Assembly (NCBI RefSeq): GCF_001552195.1
Contig: NZ_BCQS01000036.1
Location: 43,472-107,471, forward strand
DNA length: 64,000 bases
Direction of reading: 5' to 3'
Source of the DNA: Actinomadura latina NBRC 106108
GTDB lineage: Bacteria > Actinomycetota > Actinomycetes > Streptosporangiales > Streptosporangiaceae
A program made the translations under genes and the position numbers. The notes beneath the pieces were generated by a model. That model saw only the letters and a list, made by a program, of their open reading frames with translations. It ran no database searches and was not told the DNA's origin. Shown piece by piece: positions 25,240 through 34,404 of this stretch (position 1 is the stretch's first letter; every line of letters begins with the position of its first letter).

Positions 25240-27950
25240 GGAACCCAGCGAACTCCGAGATCGTCGTCGTGCCGCACACCCACTGGGACCGCGAGTGGTA
25301 CCTCCCGTTCCAGCGCTTCCGGCTCCGGCTGGTGTCGCTGCTCGACGGCGTCATCGACCGGATGGAGGCCGATCCGCGCTGGCACTTCACGCTGGACGGG
25401 CAGATGGCGGCGGTCGACGACTACCTGGAGATCCGCCCGGAACGGCGCGACCGGGTGGCCGCGCTCGTGCGGGAGGGGCGGCTCGCCGTCGGGCCCTGGC
25501 AGATCCTCCACGACGAATTCCTGTGCTCGGGGGAGAACATCATCCGGAACCTGGAACTCGGGATGCGGCGCGCGGAGGAGCTGGGCGCCGCGATGATGGT
25601 CGGCTACCTGCCCGACCAGTTCGGGCATTGCGCGCAGATGCCGCAGATCCTGAAGCTGGCCGGGATCGAGCACGCGTGCGTGTGGCGCGGCGTCCCGGAC
25701 CGGGTCCGGGCGTGCGCGTTCGCCTGGGAGGCGCCGGACGGGACCGCGATCCGCACCCGGTACCTCCCGGAGGGCGGCTACGGCAACGCCGCGTCGATGT
25801 TCGAGGAGTTCGCCGACGGCGCGTCGCCGCTGCCCGGCCGCGTCGCCGGTTTCGCCGAGGCGATGGGCCGCTGGAACCGGTACGGCGGCCCGCTGCTGGC
25901 CATGTACGGCGCCGACCACACCGCGCCCGCCGCCGACCTCGCCGACCGGATCGCCGCCGCCGGGCCCGGCATGCGGCTGGACACCCTCGCCGGCTTCTTC
26001 GCTGGGGAGCGGCCCGCGGTGGACGGGCTGCCGCACGTCCGCGGCGAGCTGCGGTCGCACGCCCGCGCCAACATCCTGCCGGGGGTGATCTCCGCCCGCG
26101 TCCGGCTCAAGCAGCTGATGGGGCGCGCCGAGCGGCGCGTCGAGCGCTACGCCGAGCCGCTGACCGCGCTCTGGTACGCGGGCGACGCGCAGACGTTCCT
26201 CGACCTGGCATGGCGGCGCCTCATCGAGGCGAGCTGCCACGACTCGGTCACCGGCTGCGGCTGCGACGAGACCGCCGAACAGGTCGCGGCGCACCTGGCC
26301 GAGGCGGAGCAGCTCGGGCGCGCCGTCTGCGACCTCGTCACCGCCGAGCGCGCCGCGTCCGTGCCGCTCGGCTCCCACCTGGTCTTCAACCCCACCCCGG
26401 CCCGCCGCACCGGCCTGGTCACCCTGGACATCCCGTGCGAAGGGGAGCCGGGGCTGGTGACGGGGGACGGGCGGCCGGTCCCGGTGCAGACGATCGCCGT
26501 CGCGCCGACCGTGCTGGACGACGCCGTCCATCCGGCCTCCGAGCTGCCGCTCCTGCTGGAGCGCGTGTACGGGCGGGTGCTGTTCGGGCAGGAGATCCGC
26601 GACTGGTCGGTGTCCCGCGAGGACCGCGTGCTCACCTTCCGCGTGACGTCCCGCGCCGACGTCCCGTTCGACGTCAACGAGGTCCGGGAGGCGCTGCGGG
26701 ACGCGGAGGGGGAGTGGCGCGTCCGGATCCTGGCCGACCCGCGCCGCACCGTCGCCGCGCTCGTCGAGGTGCCGCCGCTCGGGCTGGCCACCGTGCGGCC
26801 GGTGCCGGCCTCGCGGGCCGAGGAGGGCCCGGTGACGCTGGAGGGGAACGTCCTCGACAACGGGCTGCTGCGCGCCGAGGTCCACACCGACGGCACGCTC
26901 GGGCTGCGCACCCCGTCCGGCCACGTCATCGAGGGCGTCGGGCGGATCGTGGACGGCGGCGACCTGGGCGACTCCTACAACTACGCGCCGCCCGCCCACG
27001 ACCGGATCGTCGGCGACCCCGAGACCGTCGACGTGAAGCGGGTGTCGGACGGGCCGCTCCTCGCCGCGTTCGACATCGCCCGCACCTACCGGTGGCCCCG
27101 CGGCGGCGATCTGGACGGCGACGCGCGCTCCGCGGCCGAGGAGGACGTGACCGTCACGACCCGCGCCGAGCTGCGCGCCGGTGAGTCGTCCCTGCGGCTG
27201 CGCGTCGCGTTCGACAACCGCTGCGACGACCACCGCGTCCGGCTGCACCTGTCGCTGCCGCGCCGGGCGGGCTCGTCCTTCGCCGAGGGCCAGTTCGCGA
27301 TCACCGAGCGGGGGCTGGCGGCCGAGGGCGGCTTCGGGGAGCGTCCCGTGCCGACGTACCCGGCGTCCGGGTTCGTCGCGGCGGGCGGCCTCGCCGTCCT
27401 GCTGGAGCACGTCACCGAGTACGAGATCACCGGCGCCGGGCGGGAGATGGCCCTCACGCTGCTGCGCGCCGTCGGCCACCTGTCCCGGGACCGCAACGCC
27501 TACCGGGACCAGCCGGCCGGGCCGCAGCTGCCCACCCCGGGCGCGCAGTGCCGCGGCGAGCGGGCGGCCGCGATGGCGATCATGCCGTATGACGGCGAAC
27601 GGCCCGGACCCGAGGTGCTCCAGGCCGCCGAGACGTACCGGCATGACCTTCTCACCGCCGCCGGTTACGGGCACGCCTCCGCGCCCGTCCCGGCGTCCCG
27701 GGAGGGCGTCGCGGTCACCGGGGACGGCGTGGTCATGACCTCGCTCCGCGCCCGCGGCGGCTGGACCGAGACCCGCATGGTCGCCCAGTGCGCCGAACCG
27801 GCCACGGCCGTCCTGCGCGGGGACTTCACCGAGGCCGTCCGCGTCGACCTGCGCGGGCGCCCCGGCATCCCGCTCGACGTCCACGGCGGGACGGCCACCC
27901 TGGCGCTGCGCCCCTGGGAGATCGCGACCGTGCGGCTCAGAACGTCCTAG
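25230..27950 (+). CDS. GH38 alpha-mannosidase
   Basis: A 906-residue cytoplasmic alpha-mannosidase of family GH38; no signal peptide is seen. The zinc-binding start VVVPHTHWDREWYLPFQ is near residues 11-27, and YLPDQFGHCAQMPQIL near residue 128 carries the nucleophile Asp. ILPGVISARVRLKQ and EASCHDSVTGCGCDET in the helical middle region complete the catalytic domain; the rest is the beta-rich C-terminal half. It would release mannose from oligosaccharides or glycosides taken into the cell. GTG at 25230 is the most likely start and overlaps the PHP gene end. The stop codon shares the tetramer CTAG with the stop of the convergent glucokinase gene. Confidence 0.92.
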   Translation: MQVGNPANSEIVVVPHTHWDREWYLPFQRFRLRLVSLLDGVIDRMEADPRWHFTLDGQMAAVDDYLEIRPERRDRVAALVREGRLAVGPWQILHDEFLCSGENIIRNLELGMRRAEELGAAMMVGYLPDQFGHCAQMPQILKLAGIEHACVWRGVPDRVRACAFAWEAPDGTAIRTRYLPEGGYGNAASMFEEFADGASPLPGRVAGFAEAMGRWNRYGGPLLAMYGADHTAPAADLADRIAAAGPGMRLDTLAGFFAGERPAVDGLPHVRGELRSHARANILPGVISARVRLKQLMGRAERRVERYAEPLTALWYAGDAQTFLDLAWRRLIEASCHDSVTGCGCDETAEQVAAHLAEAEQLGRAVCDLVTAERAASVPLGSHLVFNPTPARRTGLVTLDIPCEGEPGLVTGDGRPVPVQTIAVAPTVLDDAVHPASELPLLLERVYGRVLFGQEIRDWSVSREDRVLTFRVTSRADVPFDVNEVREALRDAEGEWRVRILADPRRTVAALVEVPPLGLATVRPVPASRAEEGPVTLEGNVLDNGLLRAEVHTDGTLGLRTPSGHVIEGVGRIVDGGDLGDSYNYAPPAHDRIVGDPETVDVKRVSDGPLLAAFDIARTYRWPRGGDLDGDARSAAEEDVTVTTRAELRAGESSLRLRVAFDNRCDDHRVRLHLSLPRRAGSSFAEGQFAITERGLAAEGGFGERPVPTYPASGFVAAGGLAVLLEHVTEYEITGAGREMALTLLRAVGHLSRDRNAYRDQPAGPQLPTPGAQCRGERAAAMAIMPYDGERPGPEVLQAAETYRHDLLTAAGYGHASAPVPASREGVAVTGDGVVMTSLRARGGWTETRMVAQCAEPATAVLRGDFTEAVRVDLRGRPGIPLDVHGGTATLALRPWEIATVRLRTS

Positions 27951-28789
27951 CGGGCCGCTTCGGCGGTGCCGCGCTCGCGCTGCGCCCCGCCGGTCGCACC
28001 GGACGTCCGGACCCGGCGCGGCGCGGGCCCGGTGGTCTCCGCCGGATGCGCGGCGGCCGCCGCCATCGCCGCCCCGACGATCCCCGCGTTGTTCACCAGC
28101 CGCGCCGGGACGATCTCCGCGCGGACCCCCTTGATCAGCGGCAGGAAGTGCTCGGACCTTCGGCTCACGCCGCCGCCCACGATGATCAGCGACGGGGAGA
28201 TCAGCGCCTCCAGGTGCGCCATGTACGCGCTGAGCCGCTTCGCCCACTTGGCCCAGCCGAGGCCCTCCTTCGTGCGCGCCTTCGCGGACGCGCGCAGTTC
28301 GGCGTCCGTCCCGTTGATCTGGATGTGCCCGAACTCGGTGTTCGGGACGAGGACGCCGTCGGTGAACAGCGCGCTGCCGATGCCCGTCCCCAGCGTGAGC
28401 ACGACGACGGTGCCGCGCCGGTCGCGCCCCGCGCCGAGCCGCAGCTCCGCCACCCCGGCCGCGTCCGCGTCGTTGAGCAGTGTGATCTCCCGCCCGGTGA
28501 CGTCCGCGAACAGGGACGCCGCGTCCAGCCCGAGCCAGCGCTTGGACACGTTCGCCGCTGACATCGCGACACCGTCGATGACCACGCCGGGGTAGGTGAC
28601 GCCCACCGGCCCGTCCCACCCGAAGTGGTCCACGATCCCGGCGATGACCTTCGCGACCGCCTTGGGCTTGGCGGGCCGCGGCGTCCCGACCCGGAACCGC
28701 TCCCGCGTGAACGCGCCGCCGGACAGGTCGACGGGCGCCCCCTTGATCCCCGACCCGCCGATGTCGATCCCGAGCATCTCCCTTGCCAT
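27947..28789 (-). CDS. ppgK: Polyphosphate glucokinase (ROK family)
   Basis: A 280-residue ROK-family kinase. The phosphate-binding start is MLGIDIGGSGIKGAPVDL, TYPGVVIDG is near residue 65, and the catalytic region includes LNDADAAGVAE and VVLTLGTGIGSALF followed by PNTEFGHIQINGTDAE. This last pattern distinguishes actinobacterial polyphosphate glucokinases, which phosphorylate glucose with polyphosphate or ATP. The C-terminal 35 residues are low-complexity and charged. The ATG at 28789 is chosen over an upstream in-frame ATG because the family starts here. Confidence 0.92.
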   Translation of the reverse strand: MAREMLGIDIGGSGIKGAPVDLSGGAFTRERFRVGTPRPAKPKAVAKVIAGIVDHFGWDGPVGVTYPGVVIDGVAMSAANVSKRWLGLDAASLFADVTGREITLLNDADAAGVAELRLGAGRDRRGTVVVLTLGTGIGSALFTDGVLVPNTEFGHIQINGTDAELRASAKARTKEGLGWAKWAKRLSAYMAHLEALISPSLIIVGGGVSRRSEHFLPLIKGVRAEIVPARLVNNAGIVGAAMAAAAAHPAETTGPAPRRVRTSGATGGAQRERGTAEAAR

Positions 28790-28864
28790 GCCTTCACCCG
28801 ATCTTCCGGAGAATCCCTCCCGTCCGGGAGGGCAGGACATCAATCTGCCCGATCTTCGCCGGTG

Positions 28865-29185
28865 CTAAGAGCCCTCGGCGAACTGCAGGCCGACCACGCC
28901 GACGATGATCAGTGCCAGGAACGCCACGCGGGCCGGCGACGCGCTCTCGTTGAACGCGATCACGCCGACCGCCGCCACGCCGAGCGCTCCCAGGCCGGTG
29001 AAGACCGCGTAGGCGGTGCCGACCGGCAGGGTCCGCAGCGACAGCGACAGCACGACGACGCTGAGCAGCGCGACCGTGAGGCCGATGGCCGTCGGCCAGG
29101 GTTTGCTGAGGCCGTCCGACTCCTTCAGCGCCGTCGCCCACACCAGCTCCATCAGCGACGCGATCAGCAGGAAGACCCAGGCCAC
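28865..29185 (-). CDS. SMR-family small multidrug efflux protein
   Basis: A 106-residue protein with four membrane helices, the size of the small multidrug resistance family. The key Glu in the first helix is present (LLIASLMELVWATALK), and LSLRTLPVGTAYAVFTGLGA is the conserved second-third helix region; the WATALK and GTAYAVFTG pattern is closer to the SugE/Gdx guanidinium exporters than to EmrE. The GTG start at 29185 follows AGGGGG by 6 bases; a long upstream open frame is not real. It diverges from a TetR regulator, with two operator-like palindromes between them. Confidence 0.88.
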   Translation of the reverse strand: MAWVFLLIASLMELVWATALKESDGLSKPWPTAIGLTVALLSVVVLSLSLRTLPVGTAYAVFTGLGALGVAAVGVIAFNESASPARVAFLALIIVGVVGLQFAEGS

Positions 29186-29196
29186 GACGTACCCCC

Positions 29197-29242
29197 TTAA
29201 CCGGAAATATCTCCGCTTGACGTTAACCGGAGAATGTTCCGG
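29197..29242. promoter_or_regulatory. Two TetR operator-like sites between SMR and TetR genes
   Basis: The 9-mer TTAACCGGA occurs at 29197 and again at 29223, spaced 26 bases. Each begins a dyad: CCGGAAATATCTCCGC at 29201-29216 and CCGGAGAATGTTCCGG at 29227-29242, the second with a perfect 5-bp arm (CCGGA/TCCGG). The position just upstream of the SMR gene fits autoregulated TetR control of an efflux pump. Confidence 0.65.
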
Positions 29243-29309
29243 ATACAACCGCGAAACGGAGCCCTCTCCGGTAGCCTGCCGGAGCACGATCCCCCGGACG
29301 GAGACCGAC

Positions 29310-29921
29310 ATGCGGGAACTGCCCGTCGCGGGGCGCCCGCCCGCCGAACGCGCGGACGCCGCCCTCAACCGCCGCCGCATCCTGCGCGCCGCCGCCGACG
29401 TCATCGCGGCGCGGGGACCGGAGGCCGTCTCCATGGACGAGGTGGCGCGCGCCGCGGGCGTCGGCGTCGGCACCGTCTACCGGCGCTTCGGCGACCGCGC
29501 CCGGCTCGTCTACGCGGTGATCGACGACCGGGAGCGCGACTTCCAGGAGTCGTTCATCCACGGGCCGCCGCCGCTCGGCCCCGGCGCGCCCCCGTCCGAG
29601 CGCCTGCGCGCGTTCCTGCACGCCCTCGCCGACCGCACCGAGGCGCAGGCCGAACTGCTGGTCATGGCCGAAGCGGACCCGCCGGATGCCCGCTTCCGGG
29701 ACGGCTCGTACGCGCTCTACCACCTGCACCTGGTCATGCTCCTCGGCCACTTCCGCCCCGCCGCCGAGACCGCCTACCTCGCCGACGCGCTCCTCGCCCC
29801 GCTCGCCGCGAACCTGTTCCTGTACCAGCGGCGGACGCGCGGCATGCCGCTCGACCGCGTCAAGGCCGGCCTGGACGCCCTCGCCGAGGGCCTGATCCGT
29901 CCTGAACTGGACGGATCATGA
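29310..29921 (+). CDS. TetR-family regulator of the adjacent SMR pump
   Basis: A 203-residue TetR-family repressor. The N-terminal helix-turn-helix is RRRILRAAADVIAARGPEAVSMDEVARAAGVGVGTVYRRFGDR, with the recognition helix near residues 45-55. The C-terminal part is the ligand-binding helical domain. Its position, divergent from the pump gene with paired palindromes between, points to repression of the pump. The stop codon overlaps an ATG (ATGA at 29918) that opens the frame of the transhydrogenase, so the two may be coupled. Confidence 0.88.
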   Translation: MRELPVAGRPPAERADAALNRRRILRAAADVIAARGPEAVSMDEVARAAGVGVGTVYRRFGDRARLVYAVIDDRERDFQESFIHGPPPLGPGAPPSERLRAFLHALADRTEAQAELLVMAEADPPDARFRDGSYALYHLHLVMLLGHFRPAAETAYLADALLAPLAANLFLYQRRTRGMPLDRVKAGLDALAEGLIRPELDGS

Positions 29922-29974
29922 TCCATCCGGCGAAAACCTTTAACGGGACGGGGGCGGACCGCCAGACTGGGGGC

Positions 29975-31378
29975 GTGAGCGACTTCGATCTCCTCGTGCT
30001 CGGATCCGGGCCCGGCGGGCAGCGCGCGGCCATCGCCGCCGCCAAGCTCGGCCGCAAGGTCGGCATCATCGACCGCCGCGACATGATCGGCGGCGTCTGC
30101 ATCAACACCGGGACGATCCCGTCCAAGACGATGCGCGAGGCCGTCCTGTACCTGACCGGCCTCAACCAGCGCGAGCTCTACGGCCAGAGCTACCGGGTCA
30201 AGGACGACATCACCGTCGCCGACCTCGGGTTGCGCACACAGCACGTCATCGGCCGGGAGACCGACGTCGTCCGCAACCAGCTCGCCCGCAACCGCGTCAC
30301 CGTGATGCCGGGCACCGGACGGTTCCTGGAGCCCAACACGATCGGCATCACCGGCACCGGCGACCGGGAACAGAAGGTCACCGCCGAGCGCATCGTGATC
30401 GCGACCGGCACCCGCCCGGCCCGCCCCGGCACCGTCGACTTCGACGACCGGACGATCATCGACTCCGACGGCATCATCAACATGGACCGCATCCCGGAGA
30501 CCATGGTCGTCGTCGGCGCCGGCGTCATCGGCATCGAGTACGCCTCGATGTTCGCCGCGCTCGGCACCAAGGTCACCGTCGTGGAGCGCCGCGAGCGCAT
30601 GCTCGACTTCTGCGACCTGGAGATCGTCGAGGCGCTCAAGTACCACCTGCGCGACCTCGCCGTCACGTTCCGGTTCCGGGAGAGCGTCGCGTCCGTCGAG
30701 CGCATGCCGGACGGGGCGATCACCGTCCTGGAGAGCGGCAAGCGCATCCCCGCCGACACCGTCATGTACTCGGCCGGGCGGCACGGCATGACCGGCGACC
30801 TGTGCCTGGACGCCGCCGGCCTCACCGCCGACCAGCGCGGCCGGATCAAGGTCGACGACGATTACCGCACCGAGGTCCCGCACATCTACGCGGTCGGCGA
30901 CGTGATCGGCTTCCCGTCCCTCGCCGCCACCTCGATGGAGCAGGGCCGCCTCGCGGCGCACCACGCGTGCGGCGAACCCGTCTCGGAGATCAACGAGACC
31001 CAGCCCATCGGCATCTACACGATCCCGGAGATCAGCTTCGTCGGCCGCACCGAGGACGCCCTGACCGAGGCCAAGGTCCCCTTCGAGGTGGGCGTCTCCC
31101 GCTACCGCGAACTGGCCCGCGGCCAGATCATCGGGGACTCCTACGGGATGCTGAAACTCCTCGTCTCACCGGAGGACCGCCGCCTGCTCGGCGTCCACGT
31201 CTTCGGCACCGGAGCGACCGAACTCGTCCACATCGGCCAGACGGTCATGGGCTGCGGCGGCACGGTCGACTACCTGGTCAACGCGGTCTTCAACTACCCG
31301 ACCCTCGCCGAGTCCTACAAGGTGGCCGCGCTGGACGCGATGAACAAGATGCGCCACATCGCCCGCCTGTCGGGTTAG
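29975..31378 (+). CDS. sthA: Soluble pyridine nucleotide transhydrogenase
   Basis: A 467-residue flavoprotein of the disulfide reductase family. FAD is bound by DLLVLGSGPGGQRAAIAA, NAD(P) by VVVGAGVIGIEYASMFA, and the second FAD motif is HIYAVGDVIGFPSLA. The redox site reads GGVCINTGTIPSKT: only the first Cys of the CxxxxC pair is present, which is the mark of soluble transhydrogenases that shuttle hydride between NADPH and NAD. GTG at 29975 gives the family start; an ATG at 29918, overlapping the TetR stop, would add 19 residues. The stop codon overlaps that of the convergent SsgB-like gene. Confidence 0.92.
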   Translation: MSDFDLLVLGSGPGGQRAAIAAAKLGRKVGIIDRRDMIGGVCINTGTIPSKTMREAVLYLTGLNQRELYGQSYRVKDDITVADLGLRTQHVIGRETDVVRNQLARNRVTVMPGTGRFLEPNTIGITGTGDREQKVTAERIVIATGTRPARPGTVDFDDRTIIDSDGIINMDRIPETMVVVGAGVIGIEYASMFAALGTKVTVVERRERMLDFCDLEIVEALKYHLRDLAVTFRFRESVASVERMPDGAITVLESGKRIPADTVMYSAGRHGMTGDLCLDAAGLTADQRGRIKVDDDYRTEVPHIYAVGDVIGFPSLAATSMEQGRLAAHHACGEPVSEINETQPIGIYTIPEISFVGRTEDALTEAKVPFEVGVSRYRELARGQIIGDSYGMLKLLVSPEDRRLLGVHVFGTGATELVHIGQTVMGCGGTVDYLVNAVFNYPTLAESYKVAALDAMNKMRHIARLSG

Positions 31379-31788
31379 GACGGCCAGAGCAGGTTCTCCA
31401 GCTCCGCGTCGATGTCGATGAACTCGGTCTCTTCCCCCGCCGGCACGGCCTGGTACGTCCGGTGCAGGAAGTCGGCGAGCGGTGACAGCGGCACCTCGAA
31501 CAACGCGTCCCCGAACGGGGACGACAGCGCGATGTTGAGCGAGCCGTCGTCGTCGGCAGGCCAGACCTCGACGTCCCCGTCCCCGACCCTGCGCACGATG
31601 CCGACCGTGAGGAGCTCCCGGGCGAAGATCCACTCCACCGGTTCGTCGTCGCCCACGTAGAAGGCCATCCGGATCGCGTACGGGTCGTCGGCCGCGTACT
31701 CGAGCCCGGCGAGCAGGGGGACGGTCGTGCGGTCGGGGACGACGAGACGAAGGCCCAGCTGCGCTGAGACGGTGGTACTGCTGTTCAT
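31375..31788 (-). CDS. SsgA/SsgB-like sporulation and cell division protein
   Basis: A 137-residue protein of the SsgA-like family, the usual length for SsgB. Family blocks include LRLVVPDRTTVPLLAGLEY, DPYAIRMAFYVGDDEPVEW, IFARELLTVGI and ALFEVPLSPLADFLHRTY. In sporulating actinomycetes SsgB helps place FtsZ rings during septation; the role here is inferred. ATG at 31788 is chosen because AGAGGGA precedes it by 6 bases; another ATG at 31794 lies on the ribosome site. A 260-base intergenic region separates it from the next gene on the right. Confidence 0.9.
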   Translation of the reverse strand: MNSSTTVSAQLGLRLVVPDRTTVPLLAGLEYAADDPYAIRMAFYVGDDEPVEWIFARELLTVGIVRRVGDGDVEVWPADDDGSLNIALSSPFGDALFEVPLSPLADFLHRTYQAVPAGEETEFIDIDAELENLLWPS

Positions 31789-32054
31789 GGCCATTCCCTC
31801 TAACGTCGGTCCCGCTGGCTCGCGGGGTGCTCCGGTGGGTGGTTCTCCCTCTCACGGACATCCCCGCGATCTATGACGCCTAACTGCCAGATGCCGGCCG
31901 AACATTCCGGCGCCCCCGGTGCCTGTGATCCATCTCACCGTAGCAAAACATACGTCTGACCTGCGCAAAAGCCGATCTTGCGGGGGTCTGTCCGGGGCAA
32001 TCCGGGCCCTCCGAGGGGTCCCCGCGAAGCCGCCGTCTGGCTTAAGGTAAATCC

Positions 32055-32483
32055 GTGGCAATCAATCATGAAAAGGTCGCCCCGCCTCCGGAGGAACACG
32101 GCCTGTTCCACCGCCTCCGCGCCCGGGTACGGCGAAACCCGCTGCTCAACACCGCCTGGCGCGCCGGCGTCTTCACCGTCGGCGCGACCGTCCTCGCCGG
32201 CGGCCTCGTCATGATGGTCACCCCCGGCCCCGGCCTCCTCGGTATCGTCATCGGCCTCGCGATCCTCGGCACGGAGTTCGCCTGGGCCCAGCGCGCCCTC
32301 CACCGCGCCAAGACCGCCGCCGACCGCGCCAAGGAGAAGGCCCTCGACCCCCGCAAACGCCGCCGCAACACCATCCTCGGCACCTTCACCGCCGTGGTGG
32401 TGGCCGCCGCGGTGGCCGCCTACCTGGGCGTCTACGGCCTGACCCTGCCCTGGAAGATCGAAGACCCCACCTTCTGGACCTGA
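32055..32483 (+). CDS. TIGR02611-family membrane protein
   Basis: A 142-residue protein with two membrane regions. The block LVMMVTPGPGLLGIVIGLAI near residues 50-70 is the signature of the TIGR02611/PGPGW family found in actinobacteria; a second hydrophobic stretch (FTAVVVAAAVAAYLGVY) lies near the C-terminus, with a basic Ala/Lys-rich segment between. Function is unknown. The start is GTG. Confidence 0.8.
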   Translation: MAINHEKVAPPPEEHGLFHRLRARVRRNPLLNTAWRAGVFTVGATVLAGGLVMMVTPGPGLLGIVIGLAILGTEFAWAQRALHRAKTAADRAKEKALDPRKRRRNTILGTFTAVVVAAAVAAYLGVYGLTLPWKIEDPTFWT

Positions 32484-32692
32484 GCACCCGACCTGCCATG
32501 CCGCTTCCCCCGGACGCCTCCGCGAACGCCCACCCACCACCAAGATCACGAACTGCCCCAGCCGGCCTACCCGGGCCGTCTGCGCCTCGCCAGCAAGCCC
32601 ATCCGCCCCACCTGGCACGACCGCCACGGCCCCTTTGACCGCGCGCGACCACCCCCCAACATGCGCTAGAGTTTCCGACGTCGGAACACCCG

Positions 32693-32764
32693 GGGCGATT
32701 AGCTCAGTGGGAGAGCGCTTCGTTCACACCGAAGAGGTCACTGGTTCGAACCCAGTATCGCCCA
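32693..32764 (+). tRNA. tRNA-Val (CAC)
   Basis: Acceptor GGGCGAT pairs with ATCGCCC, the D-arm is GCTCAGTGGGAGAGC, the anticodon loop TTCACAC in a CTTCG/CGAAG stem gives CAC, and the T-arm is CTGGTTCGAACCCAG. CCA is not encoded. The closest gene on the right is an integrase reading toward it, so its 3' end is the likely attachment site of the element that follows. Confidence 0.95.
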
Positions 32765-32778
32765 CCCCTTACGACACA

Positions 32779-32808
32779 GGCCCTCCCGCTCACTCGCGGC
32801 AGGGCCTT
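32779..32808. terminator. Imperfect hairpin after tRNA-Val (CAC)
   Basis: GGCCCTCCCGC and GCGGCAGGGCC can pair around TCACTC, with one bulge. It lies 14 bases past the tRNA and may terminate it. Confidence 0.4.
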
Positions 32809-32944
32809 CCTGGTCCACTGGGGCAGATTTGGGGCATGATCTTGCCCCGCCTCAAATGTGTTCACGAGATCACCGTCCAGGTTGCTCACTCTACGTAGCA
32901 GAAGGCGCGGTGGTCCGTGCGGACCACCGCGCCGCGGCCTGATG

Positions 32945-34364
32945 TCAGGCGCTTCGCAGGGAGACCACCGTTCCCTGCTTGTCCCGCCTCGCGGCCAGGA
33001 GTTCGGCCAGGACCGGAAGCGGTGATCCCGGAGCCATTTCTGCCCGCTCGTCGAGAGCCCGTTCCCAGCGCAGCTGAAGCTTGGTCTTCAGCTCATCCCG
33101 CATGGCATCGGAGACGTGCGTATAGACGCCTCGGATGCCCGGAACGATGTGGCCCAGCCGGTCGGCTTGGAGGACCTCGGGAACGCCGTCCTCGGCCATC
33201 CAGGTCTTGTGGCCGTGCCGCAGGCCGTGCGGTGTGAGCTCGTCCACCAGAGGCAGCCAGGAGGCCACGGGCGTGTCCGGTGGAACCGGCTTGAGCCCCC
33301 GCCCTTGCGGTGGATGGAACGGCTGGTCGGGCCGGGCCGCCGGCCATGGCGGCAGTGGCGTTCCGGGCCATTGGGCGGCGTCCACCAGAACCGGTCGTCC
33401 CGGGTGTTGCCGCTGCCCGGGGAAGCGTCCATGGGCTGCGGGTTGGAACACCCGCCGTGCGTAGTTGCTGCGTCGGTGATGACCGGTGTCGGCTCCGAGG
33501 AACAGGAACTCGCCCTTGCCGCCGCACGCAGGCCGCCGTCCCGCACAGGCGCAGCGACTCGCCCTCTGGGCCTGCCGGGAGACGAGGCCTGCGAGGAACG
33601 GAGGCAGATCGACGGCCCGATAGGAGTCGTCCTTGGGCGGCGCCATCTCCAGGCGCCCGGAGTACTCCCGCAACTGCCAGTCGATCTGGACGTGGTCGAG
33701 CCGGCAGAGCGGTCGCTGCAGCCCCATCGCCTCCCCCCACCGCATCCCGCTGTAAGCGGTGAGCACGATCAGGACGAAGTCGTCCTCTCGTCCTGCCAGC
33801 AGCCCGCACCGCTCGGCGAGGAGCAGGACCTGCAGCGGTGTAGCCCACGCCTTCTCCGGGCCCGCGAGCGCCGTGCGCCCGCCGAGCGCGCTTGCGCCCG
33901 CGCCCCTTGCGCTTCTCGGCGACATTGACCGCCAGCAGACCCCGGTCCTTGGCGTCGCCCAGGATCGTGCCCAGCATGGACCGGGCATCAGAGGCCGTCC
34001 GATGCGAGAACCCTCGCCCGCGGGTCCGCTTCTCCCAGGCCACGATCTCCTCCGGGCTGGTGAAGGTGTTCACCGGCCGGTCGCCGAACGCCGGGAGGAT
34101 GTGGTGGTCGATCAGATACCGGTACTTGAGCTCGGTGGTCGGCTCGATGTCCTGACCCGCCCACCAGAGCTCTATCCAGTCGGCCAGTAGCGCGGCCCCC
34201 TGCCGGGGGTCGTGCCACCTATCTCGTCTTATCTGTGCTTCCTGGTCGTTACCCCAGTTCAGCGCGGCCTGTTTGGTCTCGAACCCGCCCTCGGAGGCTC
34301 GTGTCCCATCGGGCCGCTGGTACCGCACCCGCCAGGCCTTGCCGCGCTTCTCCGCGTTCGCCAT
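32945..34364 (-). pseudogene. Tyrosine integrase 1, frameshifted
   Basis: A tyrosine recombinase of about 470 residues split by one frameshift near 33880. The first part starts at ATG 34364 (MANAEKRGKAWRVRYQRPDG) and holds the arm-binding and core-binding domains. The second frame continues GGRTALAGPEKAWATPLQVL and holds the catalytic domain: the first Arg in AYSGMRWGEAMGL, the His-x-x-Arg box in HGLRHGHKTWM, and His and the Tyr nucleophile in RLGHIVPGIRGVYTHVS. All catalytic residues are intact, so a sequencing error or a recent mutation are both possible. It ends 180 bases from tRNA-Val(CAC), its likely integration target. Confidence 0.85.
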
Positions 34365-34404
34365 GGATTCCTCCTTCGTCTGGTTCCCAGAAGTTCGGCG
34401 GGGC

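Noticed and set aside
24570..28619. A 1349-codon open frame on the minus strand opposite the alpha-mannosidase
   Set aside because: It is the high-GC shadow of the real genes: composition is Arg/Gly/Ala-rich with no family motifs, while the plus-strand frames have clear GH38 and PHP signatures.
29918..29974. Start of the transhydrogenase at the ATG overlapping the tetR stop
   Set aside because: The extra 19 residues are not typical of the family, and the GTG at 29975 gives the usual start just before the FAD motif; it is kept only as an alternative.
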